Positions 15,008 through 24,126 of a DNA stretch of 64,000 nt are shown in pieces. The stretch covers positions 248,001 to 312,000 of the forward strand of contig NZ_JAEHFX010000005.1 in assembly GCF_016623615.1 (NCBI RefSeq). Direction: 5' to 3'. Source of the stretch: Adhaeribacter terrigena (GTDB lineage: Bacteria; Bacteroidota; Bacteroidia; Cytophagales; Hymenobacteraceae). Position numbers and translations under genes: made by a program. The notes under the pieces were generated by a model, which searched no databases, was not told the origin of the DNA, and worked only from the letters and a program-made list of their open reading frames with translations. Positions within the stretch are counted from its first letter, which is position 1. Every line of letters begins with the position of its first letter.

Positions 15008-18000
15008 ATGAGGAAAACTTTTACGCTATGGGCCGCCCTCGGCGCATTGTTTTTTTCTACGGCTAACGCACAGGTGCCAACCCATCGTACCTGCGGAACG
15101 GTAGAAGTAGATAAATATCTTGAAAGAACCGACCCGGGATATAAAGCCCGGCGGGCGCAGAACGAACGCGCTATTCAGCAGTTCTTCAGCAATCAGCCAA
15201 ACGCCCGTACCAACGTTACCCGCACCATTCCGGTAGTATTTCACGTGGTTTATGCCAATGCTACCCAGAATATCTCGCAGGCGCAGATCATGTCTCAGCT
15301 GGACGTGTTGAATGAGGATTTCCGGAAAATGAATTCCGATACTACCTCTATTCCCGGTCCGTTCAAACAATTAGCTGCCGATACGGAGATCGAATTCTGC
15401 CTGGCCAGTGTAGATCCAAGCGGCCAGCCAACAACCGGTATTACCCGTACTGCTACTACAGTTTCAGTTTTTGATTATTATACCAGCCCAAACCAAATAA
15501 AAACGGGTTCGCAAGGCGGTAAAGACGCATGGCCGAATACGCAATACCTGAATATCTGGATCGGTAATATCGGTGGCGGACCGGCAGGAAGTCAAATTCT
15601 GGGTTATGCAACTTCACCGGGTGCCTCGGCAGCCGCAGATGGGGTCGTATTGCTTTATACCACTGTAGGGAAACCTCCGCACAATACCTTTCCGGCGCCG
15701 ATAAACCGCGGCCGCACCGCCACGCACGAAGTAGGCCACTGGCTGGACCTGAAACACATCTGGGGTGATGAACCTGGTTGCACTGCTGACGATTTAGTAA
15801 CCGATACACCGCAACAGAAGGCTGAAAATCAGGGCTGCCCTACTTTCCCGCTGCTTACCGGGCCTGGCGCTTCCTGCGCTACAACCGGTCCGGGTGCCAT
15901 GTACATGAACTATATGGATTATACAGATGATAACTGTATGAACATGTTTACTCACGGCCAAAAAGCCCGCATGATTGCAGCCCTTACTACTTCCCGGGCT
16001 TCGCTGTTAACTTCTACTGCCTGCTCCAATACCTTACGGGCTAATTTCTCGGCTAACAACACCACTATTACAGCGGGTAACGCAGTTAACTTTTTCGACA
16101 ATTCTACCGGTACACCTACCGGTTGGTCATGGTCTTTCCCGGGTGGTACACCAAGCACTTCTACTGCCCAGAACCCGGCAAGCATTCAGTACAGCGCTCC
16201 GGGTACTTACAACGTAACGCTTACAGTAACCAAAGGAACCGCCACCGATACGCGCACCATTAACAATTTCATTACCGTTGGCAATTCGGTTGCCTGCGTA
16301 GATACGCTGAATCTGCCATTTGCAGGTACGCCGGTAATTTATGTAAGCCAGACTGCTACCGGAGCGAAAAATGGTTATGTGTCGGGGAATAACGCTTACG
16401 GCCACAAAGCCAAAGCCGAAAAATTCGTAAGCAATACTACAACCATTAACGGCGGTATTTTTGCCTTTGGCCGCGCTAAATTTGCCACTGCCGCTTCTAC
16501 TGTAACGGTGGCCGTTTGGAACGCCACCGGCACGAACGGCGCCCCGGGCACGATCATCGCTTCCCAGGTCGTTCCGATCAACACCATTGCCGCGAATATT
16601 GCTGCCAACCAGCTTACTACAGTAACCTTTACTACGCCGGTAGCCGTAACGGGTAACTTCTACATGGGCGTGGTATTGCCAACTGCTCCCGGCGATACCA
16701 TTGCTTTAATTACCAATACCCACAGTACCACTGCACCTGCAGGAAAAGGCTGGGAACAATTGTCTACCAATGCCTGGATCCCTTACTCCGATCCGAACGG
16801 CTGGAGCCTGAATCTTTCGAACGCAGTATTCCCGATCGTGGCGGGCGGTGCGCCGGTGGTAAGTTTTACCTCCAGCCTGAATACCATTTGCTCCGGCAAT
16901 ACGGTAACTTTCAACAGCAATGCTACTACGGGAGCCAATACGTATAACTGGAGTTTCCCGGGTGGTACGCCGGCTACTTCTACCCAGCCAAACCCTACCG
17001 TTACCTACAACACGCCGGGTAACTACAATGTAACGCTTACGGCCGGAAATTCTAACTGCAGCCTTACAACCACAGTAACCCAAACCAATGCTATTAGCGT
17101 AGTCACTCCGCCGCCAGGCCCGCCGGTTGCCAATTTTACCGTACCAAGCACTACCATTTGCGTAGGCAGCCCGGTTACCTTTAACGGGACTTCTACTACC
17201 GGGGCAACTGCTTATGCCTGGTTCTTCCAGGGTGGTTCCCAAACCAGTTCTACACTGCAGAGCCCAACTGTTACTTATAATACCCCGGGTACTTATAACG
17301 TAACGTTAACGGCGCATGCCGGTACCGGTCCGTGTGCATTAAGTAATGCAAAAACCATGACCGTAAACGTGGTAGCGTTGCCAAATGTAAATATTACACC
17401 GGCTTCAGCAGTGATATGTACAAACCCAACGCAACTGACTGCCTCAGGTGCATCTACTTATACATGGTCGCCGGCTACAGGGCTGAGCGCTACTACCGGT
17501 GCCACTGTAACGGCCAACCCAAGTGTAACCACGGTTTATACCGTTACCGGTACAACCTCGGCGGGCTGCGTTTCTACCGATACCGTTCGGGTAATTGTAC
17601 CGAACATTACGGCAGATTTTACGCCGAGCGGTAAATACTTCGATCACCGCAACGGGGCTGCTACCGTTACGTTTACCAACAACTCTGCCAACGGAACCTT
17701 CTATCTGTGGAACTTCGGTGAGCCGGGCCTGAGCACTGCCAATACCTCTACCCTGTATAACCCGGGGCCGGTTACGTATCCTTACACCGGTACCTTTATT
17801 GTAAAACTCGAAGTTTCGGCAAACGGCTGTACGGAAATTCACCGCGATACCATTGTAGTACGCAATACTACCGGTCTGAATGAAGCCTTCGAAAACGGTC
17901 TGATCAAGATCTACCCGAACCCGGCTAAAAACTACCTGCAGGTTGAAATTCCGGCTACTGAAAAAGTAACTGCCATTCAGCTGACCAACGCCATCGGCCA

Positions 18001-18133
18001 GGTGATCGCGAAGCAGAAACCGGATGCCGGAGCAACCCGCTTTAATGTGGCAAACCTGCCGGCTGGCATCTATTTCGTTAAAATTTCGAACGCCGAAGGC
18101 AGTATCATAAAGAAAATAAGCATAGAGCAATAA
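15008..18133 (+). CDS. Secreted M43 (pappalysin-type) zinc metalloprotease with PKD domains, T9SS type A sorting domain
   Basis: A 1041-residue exported protease. The signal peptide MRKTFTLWAALGALFFSTANA sets the start. The catalytic domain (about residues 75-345) has IPVVFHVVY, LNEDFRKMN and the zinc site HEVGHWLDLKH at 240-250, followed by the Met-turn region MYMNYMDYTDDNCMNMF. His240, His244, His250 and Glu241 are in place, but the usual Gly between them is Asp247. After it come PKD domains (GWSWSFPGGTP near 375; YNWSFPGGTPATST near 645; YAWFFQGGSQ near 740; a fourth near 895), a jellyroll-like stretch (about 425-615) and a type A sorting domain (IKIYPNPAKNYLQVEI, LPAGIYFVKISNAEG). It follows a probable promoter with TATATTGC near 14870. 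A paralogue lies directly downstream. Confidence 0.92.
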   Translation: MRKTFTLWAALGALFFSTANAQVPTHRTCGTVEVDKYLERTDPGYKARRAQNERAIQQFFSNQPNARTNVTRTIPVVFHVVYANATQNISQAQIMSQLDVLNEDFRKMNSDTTSIPGPFKQLAADTEIEFCLASVDPSGQPTTGITRTATTVSVFDYYTSPNQIKTGSQGGKDAWPNTQYLNIWIGNIGGGPAGSQILGYATSPGASAAADGVVLLYTTVGKPPHNTFPAPINRGRTATHEVGHWLDLKHIWGDEPGCTADDLVTDTPQQKAENQGCPTFPLLTGPGASCATTGPGAMYMNYMDYTDDNCMNMFTHGQKARMIAALTTSRASLLTSTACSNTLRANFSANNTTITAGNAVNFFDNSTGTPTGWSWSFPGGTPSTSTAQNPASIQYSAPGTYNVTLTVTKGTATDTRTINNFITVGNSVACVDTLNLPFAGTPVIYVSQTATGAKNGYVSGNNAYGHKAKAEKFVSNTTTINGGIFAFGRAKFATAASTVTVAVWNATGTNGAPGTIIASQVVPINTIAANIAANQLTTVTFTTPVAVTGNFYMGVVLPTAPGDTIALITNTHSTTAPAGKGWEQLSTNAWIPYSDPNGWSLNLSNAVFPIVAGGAPVVSFTSSLNTICSGNTVTFNSNATTGANTYNWSFPGGTPATSTQPNPTVTYNTPGNYNVTLTAGNSNCSLTTTVTQTNAISVVTPPPGPPVANFTVPSTTICVGSPVTFNGTSTTGATAYAWFFQGGSQTSSTLQSPTVTYNTPGTYNVTLTAHAGTGPCALSNAKTMTVNVVALPNVNITPASAVICTNPTQLTASGASTYTWSPATGLSATTGATVTANPSVTTVYTVTGTTSAGCVSTDTVRVIVPNITADFTPSGKYFDHRNGAATVTFTNNSANGTFYLWNFGEPGLSTANTSTLYNPGPVTYPYTGTFIVKLEVSANGCTEIHRDTIVVRNTTGLNEAFENGLIKIYPNPAKNYLQVEIPATEKVTAIQLTNAIGQVIAKQKPDAGATRFNVANLPAGIYFVKISNAEGSIIKKISIEQ

Positions 18134-18148
18134 ACGCTATTGTTTTTT
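18132..18148. repeat. Dispersed 16-bp element before a terminator
   Basis: AAACGCTATTGTTTTTT begins within the last base of the TAA stop codon (18131-18133) of the protease gene and sits just before the hairpin at 18152. Confidence 0.65.
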
Positions 18149-18151
18149 AGT

Positions 18152-18181
18152 AAAAAAGGCAGCCATATGGCTGCCTTTTTT
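18152..18181 (+). terminator. Intrinsic terminator of the first M43 protease gene
   Basis: AAAAAAGGCAGCCA pairs with TGGCTGCCTTTTTT with a two-base loop, 14 bp with T-run. It lies 19 bases after the stop. Confidence 0.88.
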
Positions 18182-18312
18182 GTTTTATTTAAACATAGTT
18201 TTCCGGGAAAAGCGATACCGCAATATTTTAGGTTTTTTTTGAAAGGCATTTCAGCTAAAGCCGTAATTTTCGCGTATCAAAACCGGCGGAAGCCACCCAA
18301 TATTGCCCCATT

Positions 18313-19800
18313 ATGATAAAGACTTTTACGCTGCTTTTTGCTACCGTTTTTGCCTTCAGTTTTGCTGCGCATGCCCAGGAACAAGGCCGCAACTGCGCTA
18401 CCGACGAAGTAAATGCCCTGCTCTGGCGCAACCAGCCCGAATATAAAAAAGCCATGCAGGAAATAGAAAAGGCTGCGGCCCTATATCTGCAGAACCGGCC
18501 GGGCCAGCGTACCAATAGCCTCGGCGATACCATTCCGGTGGTTTTTCATGTGCTTTATAATAACCAGCAGCAAAATATTTCCGACCTGCAGATCCTCTCG
18601 CAGCTCGATGTGCTGAATGAAGATTTTAACCGCCGCAACCCTGATGCCAGTAACACGCCCGCTGCTTTTCTGAATGTGGCCGGTAACCCGCAGGTATATT
18701 TCTGTTTAGCCTCGCTCGATCCGGAAGGCAAGCCAACCAACGGCATTACCCGCACGCAAACCAACCAGGCTTCCTTTGAATACACCGAAAACAAAATGAA
18801 GTTTACGGCGCAGGGTGGCCGCGATGCCTGGGACCGGAACCTGTACCTGAATATCTGGATATGTAACCTGACGAACAATATTTTAGGATTTGCGCAATTC
18901 CCCGGCGGGCCGGCCGCTACCGATGGCGTAACGCTGCTGTACCGGGCCGTAGGGCGCACGCCGCTCAATCCGTTTCCGGGGCCTTATAACCGCGGCCGCA
19001 CCGGTACGCACGAAGTGGGGCATTGGCTGGGTTTGCGGCACATCTGGGGCGAAGCCGATAACAGCTGCACCGATTCCGATCTGATTGAAGATACCCCGAA
19101 TCAGGATGGCAAATCTTCGGGCTGCCCGGTTTTTCCAAGAATTTCCTGCAATAACGGGCCCAACGGCGATATGTTCATGAATTACATGGACTATACCAAC
19201 GATGCCTGCATGAATTTATTTACCCTTGGCCAGGTAGACAGGATGAATGCGGTGCTGCATACTTCGCGTACGGCTTTGCTGCAATCCAACACCTGCAGCA
19301 ATGTGCTGAACGCCGATTTCCGGGCAGTGCCCGATGCGATTTTTCCCGGCGAAACCACCGATTTTTTCTATTATTCCAACGGCCGGCAACCTACCACTTT
19401 CAGCTGGGTTTTTGAAGGCGGCACTCCGCGGACTTCCACCGAGAAAAACCCGCAGGATATTCGTTACGATGCGCCCGGCGCTTATACTGTTACGCTCACC
19501 GTTACCGATGCCTTCGGCTCCGATACCGAAACCAAAATTGGCTATCTGAAAGTTACGGAAAATGAGCTGCAGCTTTACCCGAACCCGGCCGACCGGACGC
19601 TTACCATTGGCGCGCCCGCCGATCAAAAACTTACCGAAGTAGGTATTTTTAATTCAATCGGGCAGCTGATCAGAAAGTATCCGGCGGAAGAACGCACGCT
19701 TACAATAGAGGTGCGTGATCTGCCCAAAGGTTTATACGTGGTGCGCGGCGTTACCAACCGGAACGAAAATTTCGGGCAGCTTTTATTGATCTTCCGCTAA
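18313..19800 (+). CDS. Secreted M43 zinc metalloprotease, shorter paralogue, T9SS type A sorting domain
   Basis: A 495-residue protease related along its whole catalytic half to the protein at 15008. The signal peptide is MIKTFTLLFATVFAFSFAAHAQ. The zinc site is HEVGHWLGLRH at residues 233-243 with the standard Gly240, and the Met-turn segment is MFMNYMDYTNDACMNLF. One PKD domain follows (TFSWVFEGGTPRTSTEKNP, GAYTVTLTVTD), then a type A sorting domain (LQLYPNPADRTLTI, LPKGLYVVRGVTNRN). The upstream gene has four PKD domains plus a jellyroll, so the two differ mainly by what lies between catalytic and sorting domains. It has its own transcript, since a terminator separates the two. Tandem duplication is the simplest origin. 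Confidence 0.93.
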   Translation: MIKTFTLLFATVFAFSFAAHAQEQGRNCATDEVNALLWRNQPEYKKAMQEIEKAAALYLQNRPGQRTNSLGDTIPVVFHVLYNNQQQNISDLQILSQLDVLNEDFNRRNPDASNTPAAFLNVAGNPQVYFCLASLDPEGKPTNGITRTQTNQASFEYTENKMKFTAQGGRDAWDRNLYLNIWICNLTNNILGFAQFPGGPAATDGVTLLYRAVGRTPLNPFPGPYNRGRTGTHEVGHWLGLRHIWGEADNSCTDSDLIEDTPNQDGKSSGCPVFPRISCNNGPNGDMFMNYMDYTNDACMNLFTLGQVDRMNAVLHTSRTALLQSNTCSNVLNADFRAVPDAIFPGETTDFFYYSNGRQPTTFSWVFEGGTPRTSTEKNPQDIRYDAPGAYTVTLTVTDAFGSDTETKIGYLKVTENELQLYPNPADRTLTIGAPADQKLTEVGIFNSIGQLIRKYPAEERTLTIEVRDLPKGLYVVRGVTNRNENFGQLLLIFR

Positions 19801-19818
19801 GCCACACTTTTAAAGCCT

Positions 19819-19837
19819 AAAACCCTACCGTTTTTTT
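19819..19837. repeat. Dispersed element abutting the macro-domain start codon
   Basis: AAAACCCTACCGTTTTTTT ends immediately before the ATG at 19838. The extended half (ACTTTTAAAGCCT) precedes it, so the whole element fills the 37-base gap between two genes. Confidence 0.75.
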
Positions 19838-20377
19838 ATGGAAAATTCAGTTAAAAACCGCATAAACGTTTTACAAGGCGATATTACAAAAGTGCGGACC
19901 GATGCCATTGTAAATGCGGCCAATACTTCTTTGCTGGGTGGTGGCGGCGTAGATGGTGCCATTCACCGGGCCGGCGGTCCGGCAATTCTGGAAGCCTGCC
20001 GGCAAATTGTGGAAAAGCAGGGTTGCTGCCCTACCGGTGAAGCGGTGATTACCACGGCCGGAAACCTGCCTGCCAAATACGTTATTCATACGGTAGGGCC
20101 AGTATGGCATGGCGGCAGCCGGAACGAAGCCGAAAAACTGGCTAATTGTTACCGCAACAGTTTAAAGCTGGCGCAGGCAAATGCCTGCAAAACCGTTGCT
20201 TTTCCCAACGTGAGCACCGGCGTTTACGGTTATCCCAAAGCTGAGGCCGCGGAGATCGCCCTGAAAGAAACGGTAGCGTTCTTACAGCAAAATCCGCAGC
20301 CGGAAACCGTTACGTTCGTTTGTTTCGATGAAGAGAATTTACAGCTTTACCAGGATCTGTTGCAGAAATTGCCCTGA
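19838..20377 (+). CDS. Macro-domain protein, O-acetyl-ADP-ribose deacetylase type
   Basis: A 179-residue cytoplasmic protein with one macro domain. The signatures are [20 protein letters not shown] near residues 12-31 and [16 protein letters not shown] near 32-47. Further on come [23 protein letters not shown] (two parts of the ligand pocket), [21 protein letters not shown] and [18 protein letters not shown]. This is the MacroD/YmdB class, which removes acetyl from O-acetyl-ADP-ribose or ADP-ribose from proteins. The Asn and the GVDGAI/ GVYGYP loops used for binding and catalysis are present. It follows the protease gene by 37 bases with only the 16-bp element between them. It has its own terminator at 20408. 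Confidence 0.94.
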   Translation: MENSVKNRINVLQGDITKVRTDAIVNAANTSLLGGGGVDGAIHRAGGPAILEACRQIVEKQGCCPTGEAVITTAGNLPAKYVIHTVGPVWHGGSRNEAEKLANCYRNSLKLAQANACKTVAFPNVSTGVYGYPKAEAAEIALKETVAFLQQNPQPETVTFVCFDEENLQLYQDLLQKLP

Positions 20378-20393
20378 AAAACGGTATGGTTTT
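20377..20393. repeat. Dispersed 16-bp element touching a stop codon
   Basis: AAAAACGGTATGGTTTT starts on the last base of the macro-domain stop codon and is followed by AAGCTGAAAAAGT, the extended half, and then the terminator. Confidence 0.72.
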
Positions 20394-20407
20394 AAGCTGA
20401 AAAAGTA

Positions 20408-20436
20408 AAATGCCCGGCTGTAATGGCCGGGCATTT
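20408..20436. terminator. Two-way terminator between convergent genes
   Basis: TGCCCGGC (20411) pairs with GCCGGGCA (20426), extended by A-T pairs to AAAATGCCCGGC and GCCGGGCATTTTT. It serves the macro-domain gene and probably also the PhoX-like gene that ends at 20477. Confidence 0.85.
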
Positions 20437-20476
20437 TTTATGAATGCAGGAGTACGTTTTGTATACTGGTTCCAAA

Positions 20477-23461
20477 TTATTTATTCAATACGATCTTTGT
20501 CAGCTTTACTTCGGTGGCGGTTACCAGGCGTATCAGGTAGATGCCTGCGGGTAATTTGCGGCCGTCGATCTCATAAGCATGTTGTTTTTCAGTTATGTTA
20601 ATGCCTTCGTCAATTACTTTTATTAGAGCGCCTTTCAGATCCAGCAATTCCACTTTGTAGTTTCCTGCCTGCGATAAAGTAAAGCTCAGGTTGGTAGAGA
20701 TGCCAAACGGATTGGGTTGTACCATAATTTCAGTTGCCGGGCTGTTTTGAGCAAACCTTGCTGCTGTCTGAGTTTGCGAACCCAGGTATTTTTTATTGGC
20801 GAAAACGATGGTGAGGTCCTCATTAAAGCGAACAGCATTTCCGGCAGCGTCTGTAATTGTTTGGGAATTAGAACTTTTTGGGTCGCGGATCGACATAAAA
20901 CCATACCGGAAATCCGGGGAAAAAGTGAGCCCTGTTGGTTCGGATTCAAATGGCGTAGTCATAAACAATTCTATCTTCGGTATTGTGGGGGTGTGGTCCG
21001 GGCGTACTACCCATAGGTTTGCCCGGCCATTATCCTGCATAACCCATAAGTTGCCGTCGCCATCAAAAGCCAGGTTGTCGGCTCCTACCCCCCAGTCTTC
21101 GTTTTGTACCCCACCATTATAGCTTATCGGGTACGATTTTCTGGTAACCCAGGGTTCAATTCCGGATACCGTGTTGCCGTCGTCTTTAAAACGCCAGATC
21201 GTTCCGGTAGTAGTTTCTGCAAAATAGATTCTCCCATCCAATCCAAGTTCAATTTCCTCTAAAGTCCCCCAAGTGGTGCCTCCTAAAGATGCAGCCAGGT
21301 TGGCTGTATTATTCCTGTTAGCCTGGGTGGTATTGGGTACTTGTATCCATTGGCCAATGGTTGGATTGCTGGCATTGCGTTGCAAGACATAAAGCTTGCC
21401 GGAAGAAAAGTTGGTTGCCTGGTCGGCCACAAACTTATATATACATTTAGTGCCGCCATCTTCGGTCTGGTAGGCAACAATGCCATTAGCTCTGATGGCT
21501 ATATTTTCGTGCTTCATGCGGCCCAGAGCCCAGAGTTTGTCAGGCTTGCCATCGCCGTTATAATCCCGGATGAGCCCGGTTGCCGGATCGATCTCTACCT
21601 GCCAGCCTACATCCTGATAACCATCCTTATTAGCGTCTCCGGCTGTTGTGGATTCTTCAGAAGAAATAATTGTGCCCCAGGGAGTAACCGCGCCGGCGCA
21701 ATTCTTTTCGGTTCTTACTATGGGTGCAAAGTTAATTCTGCGGGTTGCATCAACAGTCCATAGCATAGTTGTTTCATTAAGCGTCATATTCAATACAGAA
21801 ACGCCGCCCTGGTCTTTTTCATGGTTAATGGAAAGGTATCCGTGCTTGCTGCTGCCATTTATTGGAACGTATCCCGTAAAATCAGCATTGCTTAATAGAG
21901 TGCCTCCAGAGCCATCCGTGTAACGGGTTACGGTATTTTTCGCCAATAATTGGAATCTATGAGTGGCTGTAGGATAGGTAATTACCTGAGTCTGACCAAC
22001 TGGTTTAACCGAAATAAAGCAGCCTATATTATCCGAATTGCTTGGGCCGCAGTATCCGGTAACCGGAATCTGGCTGAAGATAGCTGAAATGTTCCTGTTG
22101 CGGTACATTTTAACTGCAAGCGGGTTGGTGGTTGCCGTTGTATCGCCGGCCCAGCTGTCGAACTGAAAACCAGCAGCCGGGTTGGCGGTAAGCATTACTG
22201 TTGAGCCACCGGAATACGAACCTTGATCCGGGTTTTTTGAAACCGTGCCACTGCCGGTAACTGAAACGTTCAAAATAAACTGCCCCGGTATTTGTGAAAA
22301 GGTAGCCGTAATATTTTTATTGCTGTTCACGGTAACCATAAGCGGATTGGTCGTTCCGGTAGCATCTCCGCTCCACCCGTCGAACTGGAAGCCGGGATTG
22401 GGAGTAGCTGTAAGCGTTACGGTAGAGCCGGCATCGTAAGTAGGCTGGTTCGGACTTTTGGCAACAGTTCCGCTACCGTTTACGGTAATGTTGAGGTTGT
22501 ATTGAACCGGCAAAGCTGAAAAAGTAGCGGTAATGCTTTTATTGCCATTCATGGTAACGTTTACCGGATTGGTCGTTCCGGTAATGTCTCCACTCCAGCC
22601 ATCGAACCGGAAACCTGGATCGGGAGTAGCGGTGAGGCTTACCACCGAGCCGCTGGTATACGTTGCCTGATTTGGCGTTTTGGCTACTGTTCCGCTACCG
22701 TTTTCAGTTATAGTCAGGCTGTACTGCGCGGGTATCTGCGAGAAATTGGCCGTAATATTTTTAGAGGTGTTCATGGTAACCGTCAGCGGGTTTGTTGTTC
22801 CGGTGGCGGCGCCGGTCCAGCCATCGAACTGGTAGCCGGGATCGGGTACAGCCGTTAGCGTTACGGTGGCGCCGGTAGCATAAGAGGTCTGGTTCGGGTT
22901 TTTGTTAACCGTTCCGCTACCGTTTACGGTAACGTTTAAGCTCACCTGGGCTTGGTTTATTACCGTAAAACTGATGGTTATTGGGGTGCCTGGGGTGCCT
23001 TGCCTGTTTTGGCCCGAGTACGATTGTGCCGTTAAAGTATAAGAGCCGAGTGAGGGCGTCCAGCTGAAATAATCGCCGCTGTTATCGCCTTGTAGCGAGT
23101 AGTACGGGCCGCTATCATCGGAACGGTTTTTCGATTGCGCGCCGGTAAGCGTAAAATACACACTTCCCACCGTTGAAGGGCTGGTTACCGCCTGAACATT
23201 GAGTTTTTGGCTTGGAAGTGTAGCCAGGTTCAGAACGTCACCGTCATTTAATGGCTGGATTGGGGTATCGGTACTGGAATTGATAAGATTAAACCCCGTT
23301 ATTGTTCCCTGCGCCGTGGCAGACGTGGGGCCTATAAACCAAAAAAACACTGAAACAATTAACAGCTTTACCAATTGGTAGTGGCTTGCGGAAGTTTTTT
23401 CCCTGTTTATTTTTAAGGTTGCATAAGGAAAGAGTAAATTTATTTCATACTTGTTTTTCAT
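20477..23461 (-). CDS. PhoX-like (DUF839) secreted protein with four InlB-type repeats, T9SS type A sorting domain
   Basis: A 994-residue exported protein. A long basic leader ends in a signal helix (LLIVSVFFWFIGPTSATAQ). Next is a domain of about 120 residues (GTITGFNLINSSTD ... NVQAV). Four tandem repeats of about 71 residues follow (about 170-455), each with NGSGTV, PNQ, VTLTATPDPGFQFDGWSGD and NPLTVTMN, the 'bacterial repeat'/divergent InlB B-repeat type. The PhoX/DUF839 domain (about 460-880) has YLSINHEKD, WGTIISSEES, MKHENIAI and NEDWGVGADNLAFDGDGNLWVMQD; the acidic and His residues are plausible Ca/Fe ligands. A type A sorting domain ends it (VQPNPFGISTNLSF, LPAGIYLIRLV). PhoX enzymes are phosphatases for phosphate supply; activity here is unproven. 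A longer paralogue lies upstream. Confidence 0.85.
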   Translation of the reverse strand: MKNKYEINLLFPYATLKINREKTSASHYQLVKLLIVSVFFWFIGPTSATAQGTITGFNLINSSTDTPIQPLNDGDVLNLATLPSQKLNVQAVTSPSTVGSVYFTLTGAQSKNRSDDSGPYYSLQGDNSGDYFSWTPSLGSYTLTAQSYSGQNRQGTPGTPITISFTVINQAQVSLNVTVNGSGTVNKNPNQTSYATGATVTLTAVPDPGYQFDGWTGAATGTTNPLTVTMNTSKNITANFSQIPAQYSLTITENGSGTVAKTPNQATYTSGSVVSLTATPDPGFRFDGWSGDITGTTNPVNVTMNGNKSITATFSALPVQYNLNITVNGSGTVAKSPNQPTYDAGSTVTLTATPNPGFQFDGWSGDATGTTNPLMVTVNSNKNITATFSQIPGQFILNVSVTGSGTVSKNPDQGSYSGGSTVMLTANPAAGFQFDSWAGDTTATTNPLAVKMYRNRNISAIFSQIPVTGYCGPSNSDNIGCFISVKPVGQTQVITYPTATHRFQLLAKNTVTRYTDGSGGTLLSNADFTGYVPINGSSKHGYLSINHEKDQGGVSVLNMTLNETTMLWTVDATRRINFAPIVRTEKNCAGAVTPWGTIISSEESTTAGDANKDGYQDVGWQVEIDPATGLIRDYNGDGKPDKLWALGRMKHENIAIRANGIVAYQTEDGGTKCIYKFVADQATNFSSGKLYVLQRNASNPTIGQWIQVPNTTQANRNNTANLAASLGGTTWGTLEEIELGLDGRIYFAETTTGTIWRFKDDGNTVSGIEPWVTRKSYPISYNGGVQNEDWGVGADNLAFDGDGNLWVMQDNGRANLWVVRPDHTPTIPKIELFMTTPFESEPTGLTFSPDFRYGFMSIRDPKSSNSQTITDAAGNAVRFNEDLTIVFANKKYLGSQTQTAARFAQNSPATEIMVQPNPFGISTNLSFTLSQAGNYKVELLDLKGALIKVIDEGINITEKQHAYEIDGRKLPAGIYLIRLVTATEVKLTKIVLNK

Positions 23462-23952
23462 AAAGATATTTTTAAAATGTAAAGACCTGAAAATGCGCCA
23501 ACGAAGTTTTAAAATGGGGTTTTAATACATCAGGGAATCGCAGTTAAAATTTCAGATATTGTCTGCGATGCCATGCTTTCAAAACTGGGGCCTGCGGCAA
23601 GTACTAAACTTCTGAAATTTTATGAAGTACAGTAATAGCAGGAACTGCTGTGTTTGTTTGGATTAGTCTTCTGGTCAGCGCTTTAATTGCTGATTCAATA
23701 AATAATTCACTTGTTGCGTTGGACGGAAGGAGAAAAGGGAGCAGTTTGTTATTGGAGTGTTGATTATAGTACAGAAAAAACATGAAAAAGTTATACAAAA
23801 AATGAAAATGTATTGGAGATATTTTTATAATTATTTGGAGGCAAAATTCAAAACGAGATTTATGCTACCCAGACGTAACAGCATGACTTCTAATAGCAAA
23901 TAAAGCCCGGTCTATTTAATTTTCAGGTGAAACTTCTGCCATCCCGGTAAGG

Positions 23953-24029
23953 GAAACGCTATGATTTTAACAAGAAAAACCCTTGATCTGATTTGCGGCT
24001 TTACATTTTTATTTAAAACGCTATGTTTT
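23953..24029. repeat. Two dispersed 16-bp elements with extended halves
   Basis: GAAACGCTATGATTTT followed by AACAAGAAAAACC, then AAAACGCTATGTTTT followed by CAGACTGCAAAAGTCTGTAA. A nearly equal arrangement is found at 27902-28000. Confidence 0.7.
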
Positions 24030-24052
24030 CAGACTGCAAAAGTCTGTAAAAC

Positions 24053-24086
24053 AAAAGCGGAACTACCTTCCGGCATCCCCGCTTTT
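24053..24086 (-). terminator. Terminator of the second PhoX-like gene
   Basis: AAAAGCGG pairs with CCGCTTTT; the loop ACTACCTTCCGGCATC is close to the loop of the terminator at 28003, so the two are copies of one sequence. Confidence 0.75.
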
Positions 24087-24126
24087 TGGTTTATTCTGAA
24101 ATTAATAAGGGGTTTAAATTAAAACG

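Larger units (their letters stand above)
23462..24126. other. 665-base gap between two PhoX-like genes
   Basis: I see no gene. The left 450 bases are AT-rich upstream sequence of the gene starting at 23461. The right part holds two 16-bp elements (23953-23968, 24015-24029), a terminator (24053-24086) and a third element (24121-24135) that overlaps the stop codon of the gene ending at 24127. Confidence 0.7.

Noticed and set aside
23604-23798. Short minus-strand frame of 64 codons between the PhoX-like genes
   Set aside because: AT-rich, no recognisable domain, no promoter box or ribosome-binding site; it probably arises from low-complexity upstream sequence.
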